A stretch of 64,000 nucleotides of DNA from UBA2897 sp036733925 (GCA_036733925.1 DAIMZO010000003.1:1-64000), one strand, 5' to 3'; shown: positions 1 through 9,558, counted from the first letter of the stretch. Numbers and translations are program-made. Notes: a model not told the origin generated them from the sequence alone.

Positions 1-98
1 ATTATGACACATAGGGGGGTCGGATAGGAAGTCATCCGGAATTTTCTCGATTCTTCATGCTCCCCGATAAATTTTTCGTAAACACCGGGCGCGGACGG

Positions 99-127
99 TT
101 GCCGCGTGCTGGAATCCGGCTTATAAT
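99..127 (+). promoter_or_regulatory. Sigma-70-type promoter of the epimerase gene
   Basis: A -35 box TTGCCG (99-104) and a perfect -10 box TATAAT (122-127) are separated by 17 bases. Transcription would start near 134, about 43 bases before the epimerase ATG. The rest of the first 98 bases holds nothing I recognise. Confidence 0.75.
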
Positions 128-176
128 ATAGCCTGTTGGTTTCGGACCTTCTGGAGATAGAGGATCGTGATAGAAA

Positions 177-1106
177 ATGAAAGTTTTGGTTACGGGCGGG
201 GCCGGGTTCATCGGGTCGCATCTGGTGCGGCATCTGCTGGTGCTGGGGCACGCGGTGACGGTTCTGGATAATCTGAGCACGGGGCTGCGGGAGCATCTGC
301 CGGCGTCTGGGTTCACGTTCTGGGAGATAGATGACCGGGACGCGGCGGCGCGGCGGGAGATCACGGAGGGGCATTTTGACACAATCGTGCATCTCGCGGG
401 GCAGACGACGGTGGATACGTCGATCCGGAATCCGTATTTCGATGCGGATGAGAACATCATGGGCACGGTGAACGTGCTCGAGGCGGCGCGCGCGAGCGGG
501 GTGCGGCGCGTGGTGTTCGCGTCGACGGCGGCGGCCTATGGGGATGTGACGGAGGATCAGCTGCCGCTCCGGGAGGATCTGCCGCTGCATCCGATGTCGT
601 TCTACGGGCTCACGAAGGTGATGGTGGAGCATTATCTCGCGCTGTATCAGAAGATGTATGGCCTCGACTACGTCGTGCTGCGTTTCGCCAACGTCTACGG
701 CGAGCGGCAGGGCGACAAGGGCGAGGGCGGCGTGATCAGCATCTTCGCGAAGCGCGCGGCGCGCGGCGAGGGGCTGACTATCTTCGGCGATGGCGAGCAG
801 ACACGCGACTTCATCTATGCGGGGGATATCGCGCGCGGCATCGCGGCGGCGCTCGTGACGGAGCAGGTGAATACGGTGTATAACCTGAGTGCGCAGACGG
901 AGACGAGCCTGAATGACCTCGTCGACATTCTCGGCCGCATCGAGGGCCGCGCAATCGAGGTCGCGCACGGCCCGGTGCGCGAGGGGGATATCTACCGTTC
1001 CGTGCTGTCGAATGAGAAGGCAAAGGCTGGCCTCCGCTGGAGCCCCGAGACACCCCTCGAGGAGGGCCTCCGCCGCACCGCCGCGTACTTCCGCGGGCAG
1101 AAGTGA
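177..1106 (+). CDS. NAD-dependent sugar epimerase/dehydratase (UDP-glucose 4-epimerase-like)
   Basis: This 309-residue protein is a short-chain dehydrogenase of the extended (GalE/RfbB) type, which interconverts or dehydrates nucleotide sugars in the cytoplasm. The N-terminus carries the Rossmann motif GGAGFIG (residues 7-13). The catalytic pair is visible as YGLTK, with Tyr143 and Lys147, after the strand ending in FAST. Length fits the family. The exact substrate cannot be told from sequence; UDP-glucose/galactose or a surface-polysaccharide sugar are both possible. It has its own promoter and seems monocistronic. AGAGGA near 159 precedes the ATG at 177. Synonymous codons drift from G-ending at the 5' end to C-ending at the 3' end. 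Confidence 0.85.
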   Translation: MKVLVTGGAGFIGSHLVRHLLVLGHAVTVLDNLSTGLREHLPASGFTFWEIDDRDAAARREITEGHFDTIVHLAGQTTVDTSIRNPYFDADENIMGTVNVLEAARASGVRRVVFASTAAAYGDVTEDQLPLREDLPLHPMSFYGLTKVMVEHYLALYQKMYGLDYVVLRFANVYGERQGDKGEGGVISIFAKRAARGEGLTIFGDGEQTRDFIYAGDIARGIAAALVTEQVNTVYNLSAQTETSLNDLVDILGRIEGRAIEVAHGPVREGDIYRSVLSNEKAKAGLRWSPETPLEEGLRRTAAYFRGQK

Positions 1107-1255
1107 ATCCTTTCGGAATTTCGAAAAAGGCGCTGCACTGTTTTCCGGCTGACGGAACAGCCTTCGTCACAAAGCGTCTTGACGAGTTTCCGCGAGCCGC
1201 GGTAAGGGTTCTGGACGTGCAGGGTGTCCATGCGAGGCATAAGGCTCTCACGCCA
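1106..1255 (-). pseudogene. Remnant of an IS3-family transposase (OrfB, N-terminal part)
   Basis: On the minus strand about 45-50 codons encode NPYRGSRKLVKTLCDEGC followed by SRKTVQRLFR. This matches the start of IS3-type OrfB proteins, where HPxYGSRR, a short helix and VNRKRVQRLMR are typical. The match stops at the epimerase stop codon on one side and fades on the other. No inverted repeats and no catalytic DDE part are present. It is a dead fragment between the epimerase and the anion symporter. Confidence 0.6.
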
Positions 1256-1384
1256 TTTGGTGAATTTTGCTGATTTTTCTGATGGATTTTGCTTCGTCTG
1301 GCAGGATTCGGGCTGGCTTTGTCGAAATGTAAGATTGTAAACGGAAGGGATGTGGAAGTAGGGAAAGTCAAGGGAGTGTTATGC

Positions 1385-2794
1385 ATGAGTAAGAATCAGA
1401 AGAGTGCGCTGATCGTATTGCTGGTCGGCGCGGTGCTGTGGTTCCTGCCACCGCCGGCGGGCGTGACGGTGCTCGGCTGGCATCTGGCGGCGGTGTTCAT
1501 CGCGACGGTGGTCGGCTTCATCCTGCACCCGCTGCCGATCGGCGCGGTCGCGTTCATCGCAATCACGTTCTCGGTGCTGGCGGGGCTGCTCACGACGAAG
1601 GACGCGCTCGCCGGGTATGGCAACTCGACGATCTGGCTGATCGTCTGCGCGTTCCTGTACTCGCGCGGCTTCATCAAGAGCGGGCTCGGGCGGCGCATCG
1701 CGTTCGCCATCATCCGCGCAATCGGCAAGAGCGCGCTTTCGCTCGGCTATGCAATCGCGTTCAGTGAACTCATCGTCTCGCCTGCGACGCCGTCGGCCAC
1801 GGCGCGCGGCGGCGGCATCATGTATCCAATCGTGCAGAGTCTCGCGAAGGCGCTCGGCTCGGAGCCTGGCGAGACGGCGAAGAAGATCGGCACGTACCTC
1901 ATCCAGGTCGGCTATCACAGCGACGCGGTGACGTGCACGATGTTCGTGACGTCGATGGCGGGCAACCCGCTCTGCGTGGCGCTCGCGGCGAAGGCGCTCG
2001 GCGTGGAAATCACGTGGATGGACTGGGCGCTCGCGGCAATCGTGCCAGGCCTGCTCGCGCTGCTCCTCGTGCCGTATGTCATGCTGAAGCTGACGAAGCC
2101 GGAGCTCGTGAGCATCCCGCACGCGAAGGAGCTCGCGCAGAAGGAGCTCACGGCGATGGGCCCGATGTCGAAGGCGGAGAAATACCTGCTCGTCATCTTC
2201 CTCGGGTCGCTGTTTTTCTGGGCGACGTCGGGGCTCACGCATATCGGCGCGACGCCGGTCGCGATGACGGCGGTCTGCATCATGGTCATCGTCGACGTCA
2301 TCAACTGGCAGGATGTCATCCGTGAAAAGGGCGCCTGGGACGCGATGTTCTGGATGGGCTCGCTGATGACGCTCGCAACGGCTTTGTCGAAATCCGGCAT
2401 CATCAAATGGATGGCGGAGTCGGCGGGCGCAGCCATCTCGTCGCTCGGGCTGAGCTGGGTGATCTCGGCGCTCATCTTGCTGCTGTTCTACACGTACATC
2501 CATTACTGCTTCGCAAGCGTCACGGCGCGCATCAGCGCCCTGTACGCGGCGTTCATCGCCGTGACGGTCGCGGTCGGCGCACCGCCTCTGCTGACGGCCA
2601 TCGTGTTCGGCATCTTCGCTGACGTGCCGATCTCGCTGACGCATTACGGCAACGGCTGCGCGCCGATCTACTTCGGCGCCGACTACGTATCGCAGGGCGA
2701 GTGGTGGAAGAACGGCTTCGTCATGACGACCATCACGACGCTGATCTACCTGACCATCGGTGCGGCATGGTGGAAAGTCCTCGGGCTGTGGTGA
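1385..2794 (+). CDS. Divalent anion:sodium symporter (DASS/SLC13-type permease)
   Basis: This 469-residue protein is a polytopic inner-membrane carrier, with about a dozen hydrophobic segments. It belongs to the DASS family (CitT/TtdT/SdcS-like), which takes up or exchanges di- and tricarboxylates such as succinate, tartrate or citrate. Family-like features are the segment with SPATPSATARGGG and the second repeat with HYGNGCAPIYFG. I chose ATG 1385 because AGGGAG (1370-1375) lies nine bases upstream; an open frame continues to 1289 but without a better start. A strong bidirectional terminator follows. The substrate cannot be assigned from sequence. Confidence 0.85.
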   Translation: MSKNQKSALIVLLVGAVLWFLPPPAGVTVLGWHLAAVFIATVVGFILHPLPIGAVAFIAITFSVLAGLLTTKDALAGYGNSTIWLIVCAFLYSRGFIKSGLGRRIAFAIIRAIGKSALSLGYAIAFSELIVSPATPSATARGGGIMYPIVQSLAKALGSEPGETAKKIGTYLIQVGYHSDAVTCTMFVTSMAGNPLCVALAAKALGVEITWMDWALAAIVPGLLALLLVPYVMLKLTKPELVSIPHAKELAQKELTAMGPMSKAEKYLLVIFLGSLFFWATSGLTHIGATPVAMTAVCIMVIVDVINWQDVIREKGAWDAMFWMGSLMTLATALSKSGIIKWMAESAGAAISSLGLSWVISALILLLFYTYIHYCFASVTARISALYAAFIAVTVAVGAPPLLTAIVFGIFADVPISLTHYGNGCAPIYFGADYVSQGEWWKNGFVMTTITTLIYLTIGAAWWKVLGLW

Positions 2795-2806
2795 TCTGGG
2801 TATAGC

Positions 2807-2854
2807 AAAGGGCGCCCGCGTGAAATGGGATTTCACGCGGGCGCCCTTTTTCCT
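2807..2854. terminator. Bidirectional intrinsic terminator
   Basis: A perfect 19-bp stem (2807-2825 with 2831-2849) around a five-base loop is flanked by A on one side and T on the other. It lies between the convergent anion symporter and flavodiiron genes and can serve both. Confidence 0.9.
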
Positions 2855-2859
2855 TTGGC

Positions 2860-4020
2860 TCAGAGCGCCTGGATGGCGGCGCGGATATTGTCTTCGTCTT
2901 TTTCGGTCATCTTGTTGGCGACGCGGATCATGGGGATGGCGATCTCGCAGCCGGCGATGCGGAGTTCCTGATCGACCTGCTGGATGCTCTGGCCGCCCCA
3001 GCCGTAGGAGCCGAACGCGAAGGCTTTGTGGTTCTTTGGCGCGAGGCCCTTGAGGTAGCAGAGGAAGCTGGCGATGGTCGGCATCATCTGGTTGTTGATG
3101 GTCGGGCTGCCGACGGCAAGGTATTTGCTCGTCAAGATATCGGTGAGGATGTCGCTCATCTCGTTTTTCTTGATGTCGTAGTAGGAGACGGGCATGCCCT
3201 TGTCGCGGAAGGCCTCGGTGATGGTCTTGGCCATGGCCTCGGTCGTGCCCCACATGGAGTCGAAGACGACGACGGCCTTGTCCTCGAGCTCGAAGGAGGA
3301 CCATTTCTGGTACGCGGCGAGGATATCCTGAATCTGCTTGCGCCAGATGATGCCGTGGCCGGTCGCGATCATCTGGATGTCGAGCGGGGCGAGGGCTTTC
3401 ATGGCTTTTTGGGCCTGCATGCCGTAGAGCATCAGGATGTTGGCGTAGTATTTCTTCGCCTCGTAGAACAGCACGGAGCGGTCGACCTCGTCATCGAAGC
3501 GCTGGCTGGTCGCGTAGTGCTGGCCGAACGCGTCGTTCGAGAACAGGATCTTGGCCTCGGGGCAGTAGGTGACCATGGAGTCCGGCCAGTGCAGCATCGG
3601 GGTCGGCACGAACTGCAGCGTGTGCTTGCCAATCTTCAGGATGTCGCCGGCCTTGACCGGCTCGTAGCGCAGCATGCCGTAGCGGGCGGTGAGGCCCTTG
3701 AGGCCCTGCGGGAAGCTCGTGTAGATGGTGGCTTTCGGGCAGTGCTCCATCATGAAGGGGAGGGCGCCGGAGTGGTCCGGCTCGACGTGGCTCGACACGA
3801 TGACGTCGATGCTCGACGGGTCGATGACGGACGAGATGCGCGCGAGGAGCTCTTCTTTGAACGGCTCCTTGACCGTATCGATGAGCGTGACCTTGTCATC
3901 GAGAATCAGATAGGCATTGTAGGTCGAGCCGCGGCTCGTCGCGTAACCGTGGAACGAGCGCATGGACCAGTCGATGGCCCCGACCCAATAGATATTCTCT
4001 GCGATTTTTACTGCTTGCAT
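2860..4020 (-). CDS. Flavodiiron protein (FprA-type A-flavoprotein)
   Basis: This 386-residue cytoplasmic protein reduces O2 to water and/or NO to N2O in anaerobes, and so protects them from oxygen or nitrosative stress. The first 250 residues form the metallo-beta-lactamase-like diiron domain with the motif HVEPDH (His78, Glu80, Asp82, His83). The C-terminal part is a flavodoxin domain with FDSMWGTTE and GSYGWGGQS binding FMN. No rubredoxin domain is fused, so an external electron donor is needed. I chose ATG 4020, which has GGAAGG upstream; an in-frame ATG at 4071 lacks a good site. The gene is divergent from the RND operon. Confidence 0.9.
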   Translation of the reverse strand: MQAVKIAENIYWVGAIDWSMRSFHGYATSRGSTYNAYLILDDKVTLIDTVKEPFKEELLARISSVIDPSSIDVIVSSHVEPDHSGALPFMMEHCPKATIYTSFPQGLKGLTARYGMLRYEPVKAGDILKIGKHTLQFVPTPMLHWPDSMVTYCPEAKILFSNDAFGQHYATSQRFDDEVDRSVLFYEAKKYYANILMLYGMQAQKAMKALAPLDIQMIATGHGIIWRKQIQDILAAYQKWSSFELEDKAVVVFDSMWGTTEAMAKTITEAFRDKGMPVSYYDIKKNEMSDILTDILTSKYLAVGSPTINNQMMPTIASFLCYLKGLAPKNHKAFAFGSYGWGGQSIQQVDQELRIAGCEIAIPMIRVANKMTEKDEDNIRAAIQAL

Positions 4021-4275
4021 AGCGTACCTTCCCTTCTTGATTCCAACATGGGAAATATGCCTCTGGGGCATTCCGGTTGCTCCCTCTATCTTACCATATC
4101 CGCCCGCCGATGGAAAAGAGAATTTATGCGTTCTTTATACTTTTTTTGCCGGACTTATGGTAAAATAAGAACAAACTGCCGCTGAAAGCAGAAAAAGTGC
4201 AGACTATGCGGCAAGTTTCGTTTATTTTCGTTAATTTTTTGTTGGATTTGTTCAGTTTTTGAGGGGAATCATCGG

Positions 4276-5541
4276 ATGCGTCATTCATTTCATCGCATGG
4301 GCCGCAGGGAAAAGGGCATCGCAGCCGTCGTGGCGTTCGTGCTGCTCTGCACGGCCATGTATCTGTATTTCGGCTCGCAGCAGGGGCAGAAGATCAAGGC
4401 GAAGCGGACGAAGCCGCTCGTGGAGGTCATGACGCTCTTGCGGCAGGATATGCTGCGGCATGTGGATCTCTCGGGGCAGACGGTCGCGGACGCGAATGTG
4501 CCGCTCGCGCCGAAGTACACGGGGCGGATCAAGGCGGTCTACGTGGATCTCGGCGATGAGGTGAAGGCGGGGCAGATCCTGCTCGAGCAGGATACGAGCG
4601 ACCTCGACATCTCCATCCAGCAGAACCAGGCGGCGACGGACGCGGCGAGCGCGGATGCGCGTGAGGAGGCCGCGACGTACAACGCGAACTATGTGAAGGC
4701 GCGCACCGACCTCGACCTCGAGGCGGACAAGTATCAGCGCAACCAGTATCTGTTCTCGATCGGCGCGATCTCGCAGGACACGCTCGACTCGGTGAAGCGG
4801 GAGTATCTCGCGTCGAAAGCGGCGTTCGATGTGCTCGCGGACCAGGCGGACGGCGGTACGGCGGCGTCGGTGGCGTCGAAGGAGTACACGGCGGAGAAGC
4901 AGCAGCGCGCGACGGAGGCGCTCGAGCACCAGCGGACGGATCTCTATCTGCGCGCGCCACGCGACGGGGTGATCGGCTACCGGAACGCGGAGGCGGGCGC
5001 AATCGTGAACGCGGGGACGAAGGTGTTCTCGCTCGTCGACAACCGCCATATCAATGTGGACTGCCAGCTCGCGGAGGCGGATGCCGCGATCCTCGAGCCG
5101 GGCATGTCCGTGCGTGTGACAATCGACGCGCTCGGGCAGGATGTGGACGGGCACATCGTCTACGTGAGCCCCGCGATGGATGAGGACGCGAAGACGTTCA
5201 CCGTGCGCATCGAGCTCGAGGACACCGACCTCGATATCCGGGCGGGCCTCTACGCGCATACGGCCATCGACATCCTACAGCGGCCGGACACGCTTTTCGT
5301 GCCAAAGGAGGCCGTGGTCTCGCGCAACGGGCACACGAAAGTGTATATCATCAATGCTGACGGCAAGGTCGAGGCCCGCGAGGTCAAGGTAGGCCTGATG
5401 AACGACGAGTCGGAGGAAATCCTCGATGGGCTCGAGGAGGGCGACGTCGTGATCCTCAGCAATCAGGACAAGCTCAAAGAGGGCATGACGGTCGAGACGA
5501 AGGAACGGGAAAGTGAATCAGAATCGGGGGATGAGGCATGA
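4276..5541 (+). CDS. RND efflux periplasmic adaptor (membrane fusion protein)
   Basis: This 421-residue protein would join an inner-membrane RND pump to an outer-membrane channel. An uncleaved anchor or signal segment lies at about residues 14-33. The barrel/lipoyl halves follow: GRIKAVYVDLGDEVKAGQ before and LRAPRDGVIGYRNAEAG after a coiled-coil hairpin of about 90 residues, as in the HlyD/AcrA family. The gene ends in ATGA and overlaps the pump gene by four bases, so both are translated together. No TolC-type channel gene lies nearby. It is read from the A+T-rich gap 4072-4275, in which I could not fix a convincing promoter. Confidence 0.9.
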   Translation: MRHSFHRMGRREKGIAAVVAFVLLCTAMYLYFGSQQGQKIKAKRTKPLVEVMTLLRQDMLRHVDLSGQTVADANVPLAPKYTGRIKAVYVDLGDEVKAGQILLEQDTSDLDISIQQNQAATDAASADAREEAATYNANYVKARTDLDLEADKYQRNQYLFSIGAISQDTLDSVKREYLASKAAFDVLADQADGGTAASVASKEYTAEKQQRATEALEHQRTDLYLRAPRDGVIGYRNAEAGAIVNAGTKVFSLVDNRHINVDCQLAEADAAILEPGMSVRVTIDALGQDVDGHIVYVSPAMDEDAKTFTVRIELEDTDLDIRAGLYAHTAIDILQRPDTLFVPKEAVVSRNGHTKVYIINADGKVEAREVKVGLMNDESEEILDGLEEGDVVILSNQDKLKEGMTVETKERESESESGDEA

Positions 5542-8500
5542 ACATCACCCGGTTATCCATCAAACGGCCGGTCGGCATCTCGATGGTCGTGCTGTTCTTC
5601 GTCGTGCTCGGCCTCTACAGCTACTACCGCATCGGTGTTGAGCTGTTGCCGGCGCTGAACACGCCGAACATCACGGTCACGGTGAAATATCCGGGCGCGA
5701 GCGCGGAGTCCGTGGAGCAGGAGGTCGTAAAGCCTGTCGAGAATGCGCTGTCGGGCATCTCGGATGTCGACCAGATGACGTCGACGGCGAGCTATGGCGT
5801 CGGCCGCGTCTCGCTGAAGCTGAATTTCGGCGCGAACGCGGACACGACGGCCATCGACGCGTCGAAGAAGGTCGAGGCCATCGCGGGCAAGCTGCCGGAT
5901 GAGGCGGATGCGCCGGTGGTCGTGAAGCGCGACATGAACGACAAGCCAATCGTCGAGCTCGCGGTCATGAGCCAGCACAGCAAGGCGGAGACGTACTCGC
6001 AGACGGAGAACGTGTTCGAGGAGGTGCTCGAGCAGGCGGGCGGCGTCTCGGAAATCGAGCTGCACGGCGGCCGGGACAAGGAGGTCGCGGTCGAGGTGGA
6101 CCGCGACAAGCTCGCTTCGTACCATCTGACGCTCGAGGCCATCGCAAAGGCGATCAAGGCAGAGAACCAGCTGCTGCCGTCTGGCTCAATCTACACGGAC
6201 TCGACGAAGTCGGATGTCCGCGTCATCGCGCAGTTCAAGGACGCGAAGGAGATCGAGAACGTCCAGATCAAGAACACGGCGGGCAAGATGATCCCGCTGA
6301 CGGCGGTCGCGACGGTGCGGGAACAGGACGCGCGCACGGAGCGCTACGGCCGCCTGAACGGCGAGGACGCGGTCAACGTGCTGATTTTCAAGAACAGCGA
6401 CGCGAACGTGGTCGAGACCGCGGACAACATCCTGAAGAGCGTCGAGAAACTGCGCAAAGACCATCCGGACTACCAGTTCGTCGTCGTGTCGAACGATGCG
6501 GACTACGTCAAGACCTCGCTCCACAACACGCTCGGGACGCTCGTCGAAGGCCTGATCACGACGGGGCTCGTGCTGTTCCTGTTCTTGCGCGGCTGGCGTT
6601 CGACGGCCGCGGTCATGATCGCGATCCCGACCTCGCTGATCGCGACGTTCTTCGTCATGTATATCGCGGGCTTCACGTTCAACATGATGTCGCTGATGGG
6701 CATGACGCTCTGCGTCGGTATCCTCGTCGATGATTCGATCGTCGTGCTCGAGAACATCACGCGGCATCTGAGTCTCGGCGAGGAGCCGGCGCTCGCGGCA
6801 GAGCATGGCCGGACGGAAATCGGCATGGCGGCCATCGCAATCACGCTCTGCGACGCGGCGGTGTTCATGCCGATTGCGTTCATGAACGGCATGACGGGGC
6901 AGTATTTCCGCCAGTTCGGCCTGACCATCGTGTTCGCGGGGCTGTTCTCGCTGTTCATCTCGTTCACGCTGACGCCGATGCTCGCGTCGAAGTTCTTCGC
7001 GGGCGGCTATCACGTGCCGAAAAAGAAGCTCTGGGAGCGCATGGATCGGCTCGAGGCGTGGGCCGTCGACACCTATGTGCGCGTGCTGCGCTGGAGCTTC
7101 GGGCACAAGAAGAAGCTTTTGCTCGGCATCACGGGCATCTTCGCGGCGGTCGTCGCGATGGTGCCGCTCGGGTTCATCGGCTCGGAGTACATGCCGCAGA
7201 CGGATGAGTCGAGCTTCACGATCAACATCGAGGGGCAGGTCGGCACGTCGGCCGAGGAGACGAACAAGGTCGCGGAAAAGCTCGAAAACAAGCTCGCCGA
7301 GATCCCGGAGGTCGAGTACTATATGACGCAGGCCGGCGGCAGCAACGCGTACGAGGGCCGCATCAAGGTGCAGCTCTACGACCGCAAGGACCGCAAACGC
7401 TCGGTCTGGGATGTTGCGAACGAGATGCGCCAGTTCGCCGCGGGCATCAAGGAGGCGGACGTCCGCATCTCCGAGACGCAGACGTCGGTCGCCGGCATCT
7501 CCGGTGGCGGCGGCGCGAAGGGCGGCGGAGGCACGCTGCAGGTCGAGCTGCGCGGCAGTGACAACAGCAAGCTCAGCGCGGCTGCCGAGCAGGTCATGAA
7601 CCTCATGAAAAGCGACGTCCAGGGCGTCACCGACGTCAACAGCTCGTACACGGAGGGCATGCCGGAGCTGCAGCTGACCGTCGACCGGCAGAAGATCAAG
7701 ACGCTCGGCACATCGCTCTCGGATGTCGACACGGCGTTCAATTCCGCCATCACGGGCGTCTCGGCCGGCGAGCTGAAGAACGACGCGAAGAACGACGGCC
7801 AGGACACGGACATCAAAGTGCGCTTCAAGGGCGCGGACGGCTACAAGGCGTCGGATATCGCGCACGTGCCGGTCTCGGCGGGCGGCAAGCTCATCTACCT
7901 CGGCGACGTCGCGACGATCAAGAACGGGCGCGGCCCGGTCTCCATCCGCCGCGTCGACAAGCAGCGCTCCATCCGCATCGGCGCGAACATCTCCGGGCGG
8001 CCCCTGAACGACGTCATGAAGGACGTGCAGAAAGCCGTGCGCGGCGCGCATCTCGAGGAGCAGGGCGTCACGTACAAGTTCCGCGGGCAGGCGACGAACA
8101 TGAACGACACGTTCAAGCAGCTGCTCTCCGCGCTGTTCCTCGCGCTCGTGCTGATCTACATGCTGCTCGGCGTGCTCTATGAGTCGACCATCACGCCAAT
8201 CATCCGCATGTTCTCGCTGCCGCTCGGCATCATCGGCGCACTGTTCATCCTTTTCCTGACGCACAACACGCTGAACCTCTACTCGCTGATCGGCATCCTC
8301 GTCATGGACGGCATCGTCGCGAAGAACGGCACGCTGCTGCTCGACTACACGCTGACGCTCATGGACCGTGGCTACACGGCACACGACGCCGTCATCGAGG
8401 CGGGCAAGGTCCGCCTGAAGCCAATCTTCATGACAACCATCACGATGATCGTCGGCATGCTGCCGACCGCGCTCGCCGTGACCGCGGGCTCCGAGACGAG

Positions 8501-8675
8501 GAGCTCCATGGCCTGGGTCATCATCGGCGGCCTCCTGACATCGACCGTCTTCACCCTCATCGTCATCCCCATCCTGTTCCTCTTCACCGAAAACCATCCC
8601 CCACGCACCTGGATTCCTTCGCTGCTGCGCCGGAAACAGAAGGGGGAAAAAACTATTTCAGCAGGAGGTCGTTGA
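5538..8675 (+). CDS. RND multidrug efflux pump, HAE1/AcrB type
   Basis: This 1045-residue proton-driven inner-membrane pump exports drugs or other amphipathic compounds, and the length is typical. Twelve membrane segments are arranged as 1+5 twice, with two large periplasmic loops. The fourth segment carries GILVDDSIVVLENI, with the paired acidic residues of the proton relay. A glycine-rich stretch (GISGGGGAKGGGG) in the second periplasmic loop is unusual and probably a flexible linker. It pairs with the adaptor just upstream. The last codons overlap, on the other strand, the end of a decayed solute-binding protein gene, and no terminator is visible between them. Confidence 0.93.
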   Translation: MNITRLSIKRPVGISMVVLFFVVLGLYSYYRIGVELLPALNTPNITVTVKYPGASAESVEQEVVKPVENALSGISDVDQMTSTASYGVGRVSLKLNFGANADTTAIDASKKVEAIAGKLPDEADAPVVVKRDMNDKPIVELAVMSQHSKAETYSQTENVFEEVLEQAGGVSEIELHGGRDKEVAVEVDRDKLASYHLTLEAIAKAIKAENQLLPSGSIYTDSTKSDVRVIAQFKDAKEIENVQIKNTAGKMIPLTAVATVREQDARTERYGRLNGEDAVNVLIFKNSDANVVETADNILKSVEKLRKDHPDYQFVVVSNDADYVKTSLHNTLGTLVEGLITTGLVLFLFLRGWRSTAAVMIAIPTSLIATFFVMYIAGFTFNMMSLMGMTLCVGILVDDSIVVLENITRHLSLGEEPALAAEHGRTEIGMAAIAITLCDAAVFMPIAFMNGMTGQYFRQFGLTIVFAGLFSLFISFTLTPMLASKFFAGGYHVPKKKLWERMDRLEAWAVDTYVRVLRWSFGHKKKLLLGITGIFAAVVAMVPLGFIGSEYMPQTDESSFTINIEGQVGTSAEETNKVAEKLENKLAEIPEVEYYMTQAGGSNAYEGRIKVQLYDRKDRKRSVWDVANEMRQFAAGIKEADVRISETQTSVAGISGGGGAKGGGGTLQVELRGSDNSKLSAAAEQVMNLMKSDVQGVTDVNSSYTEGMPELQLTVDRQKIKTLGTSLSDVDTAFNSAITGVSAGELKNDAKNDGQDTDIKVRFKGADGYKASDIAHVPVSAGGKLIYLGDVATIKNGRGPVSIRRVDKQRSIRIGANISGRPLNDVMKDVQKAVRGAHLEEQGVTYKFRGQATNMNDTFKQLLSALFLALVLIYMLLGVLYESTITPIIRMFSLPLGIIGALFILFLTHNTLNLYSLIGILVMDGIVAKNGTLLLDYTLTLMDRGYTAHDAVIEAGKVRLKPIFMTTITMIVGMLPTALAVTAGSETRSSMAWVIIGGLLTSTVFTLIVIPILFLFTENHPPRTWIPSLLRRKQKGEKTISAGGR

Positions 8676-9150
8676 CGTCGGTCTGGAGGTGGTTCATGGC
8701 GTTGGCGTCCATCTTGCCGCTCTGGAGGAGGGCCTGGATTTTCCGGTCGGCGAAGTGCGAGGCCTTGCCGTCCGCGCGGAACAGGGTCTGCCCGCTCGTC
8801 ACGGCCGCGTCCTGCCAGGTGTAGCCGTAGAAGCCGAACTGATCCGGCCGGCCGTCGCGGTCGCGTGTGACGCGCTGGCAGATGGCGAGAAAGTCGTCCC
8901 ATGTCCAGTCGTCATCTGGCAGCGGAATGTCCTCGTGTTCGAGCAGGGTGCGGTTGACGAACATCAGTTGCGGCACGCATTCGACGGGCAGGGCGTAGAG
9001 GCTGCTGCTCGCTCTGTCGCGCCCGTAGGCGAGCGGCGCGTCGTGGGGAGTGGGCCCTCGCGGTAGAGCCAGCCAATCAGGACTAGGGGCAGGAACGCCC
9101 CGGCCGTGCCGAAAATCAGCGGATATACGTCACAATATAACACATAACCG
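8653..9150 (-). pseudogene. Decayed ABC sugar-binding lipoprotein/solute-binding protein
   Basis: Minus-strand pieces of a family 1 extracellular solute-binding protein remain. In order they are LYALPVECVPQLMFVN, WTWDDFLAICQRVT, QFGFYGYTWQDA and the typical C-terminal end with LLQSGKMDA and VNDLLLK. An intact protein needs about 400 residues; only about 120 are in frame here. An N-terminal hydrophobic piece (IFGTAGAFLPLVLIGWL) sits in another frame near 9070-9120. Large internal deletions and at least one frameshift have therefore killed it. No permease or ATPase genes remain beside it. Confidence 0.7.
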
Positions 9151-9151
9151 A

Positions 9152-9167
9152 TATGACATCTGTCATA
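9152..9167. repeat. Perfect palindrome, possible old operator
   Basis: TATGACA (9152-9158) and TGTCATA (9161-9167) form a 7-bp inverted repeat with a two-base centre. It lies upstream of the decayed binding-protein gene and may be a leftover repressor site. Confidence 0.35.
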
Positions 9168-9285
9168 AAATCCCGGAGGGGAAAGGTGGGCACCATGTGG
9201 AGTGGGGATTTCCCTTTTGGAAACCACCACTTTGATGCCGGATTCGGCCTCATGGAATAGGTTTCATGGAAAATGAAAAAAATGC

Positions 9286-9314
9286 TTGCAAAACATCCTG
9301 CGTTGCGGTATACT
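9286..9314 (+). promoter_or_regulatory. Promoter of tRNA-Pro
   Basis: TTGCAA (9286-9291) and TATACT (9309-9314) are spaced by 17 bases and end 12 bases before the tRNA. Confidence 0.8.
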
Positions 9315-9326
9315 ATTACTCGTTGC

Positions 9327-9403
<77 letters not shown>

Positions 9404-9416
9404 TGTTGGATAGAAC

Positions 9417-9454
9417 CGCCACCGCACTTACGTTGTCTGTGCGGTGGCGTTTTT
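9417..9454 (+). terminator. Intrinsic terminator of tRNA-Pro
   Basis: An 11-bp stem CGCCACCGCAC (9417-9427) with its complement (9439-9449) is followed by a run of T. Confidence 0.85.
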
Positions 9455-9529
9455 GTTTTCCGGCGCTTTGGGGCGATTTCCTCTGGTGCGGAGCTGAAAA
9501 TTTTCTTTTCGGCGGGGTGGAAATGGGGG

Positions 9530-9558
9530 TTGACAAGTCGCGCTCTCCGCTCTATAAT
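9530..9558 (+). promoter_or_regulatory. Consensus promoter of the tRNA-Lys pair
   Basis: TTGACA (9530-9535) and TATAAT (9553-9558) are separated by exactly 17 bases, a full consensus match, as is common for tRNA operons. Confidence 0.92.

Noticed and set aside
1379..3304. Minus-strand open frame of 641 residues
   Set aside because: It is antisense to the anion symporter and runs into the flavodiiron gene in the wrong frame; its Arg/Asp/His-rich composition is the usual shadow of a G+C-rich gene.
3028..4185. Plus-strand open frame of 385 residues
   Set aside because: Antisense to the flavodiiron protein, which has clear motifs; the frame is rich in Val, Asp and Gly without structure.
6186..8597. 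Minus-strand open frame of 803 residues inside the RND pump
   Set aside because: It is a composition shadow with no recognisable domain, covering the well-conserved pump.
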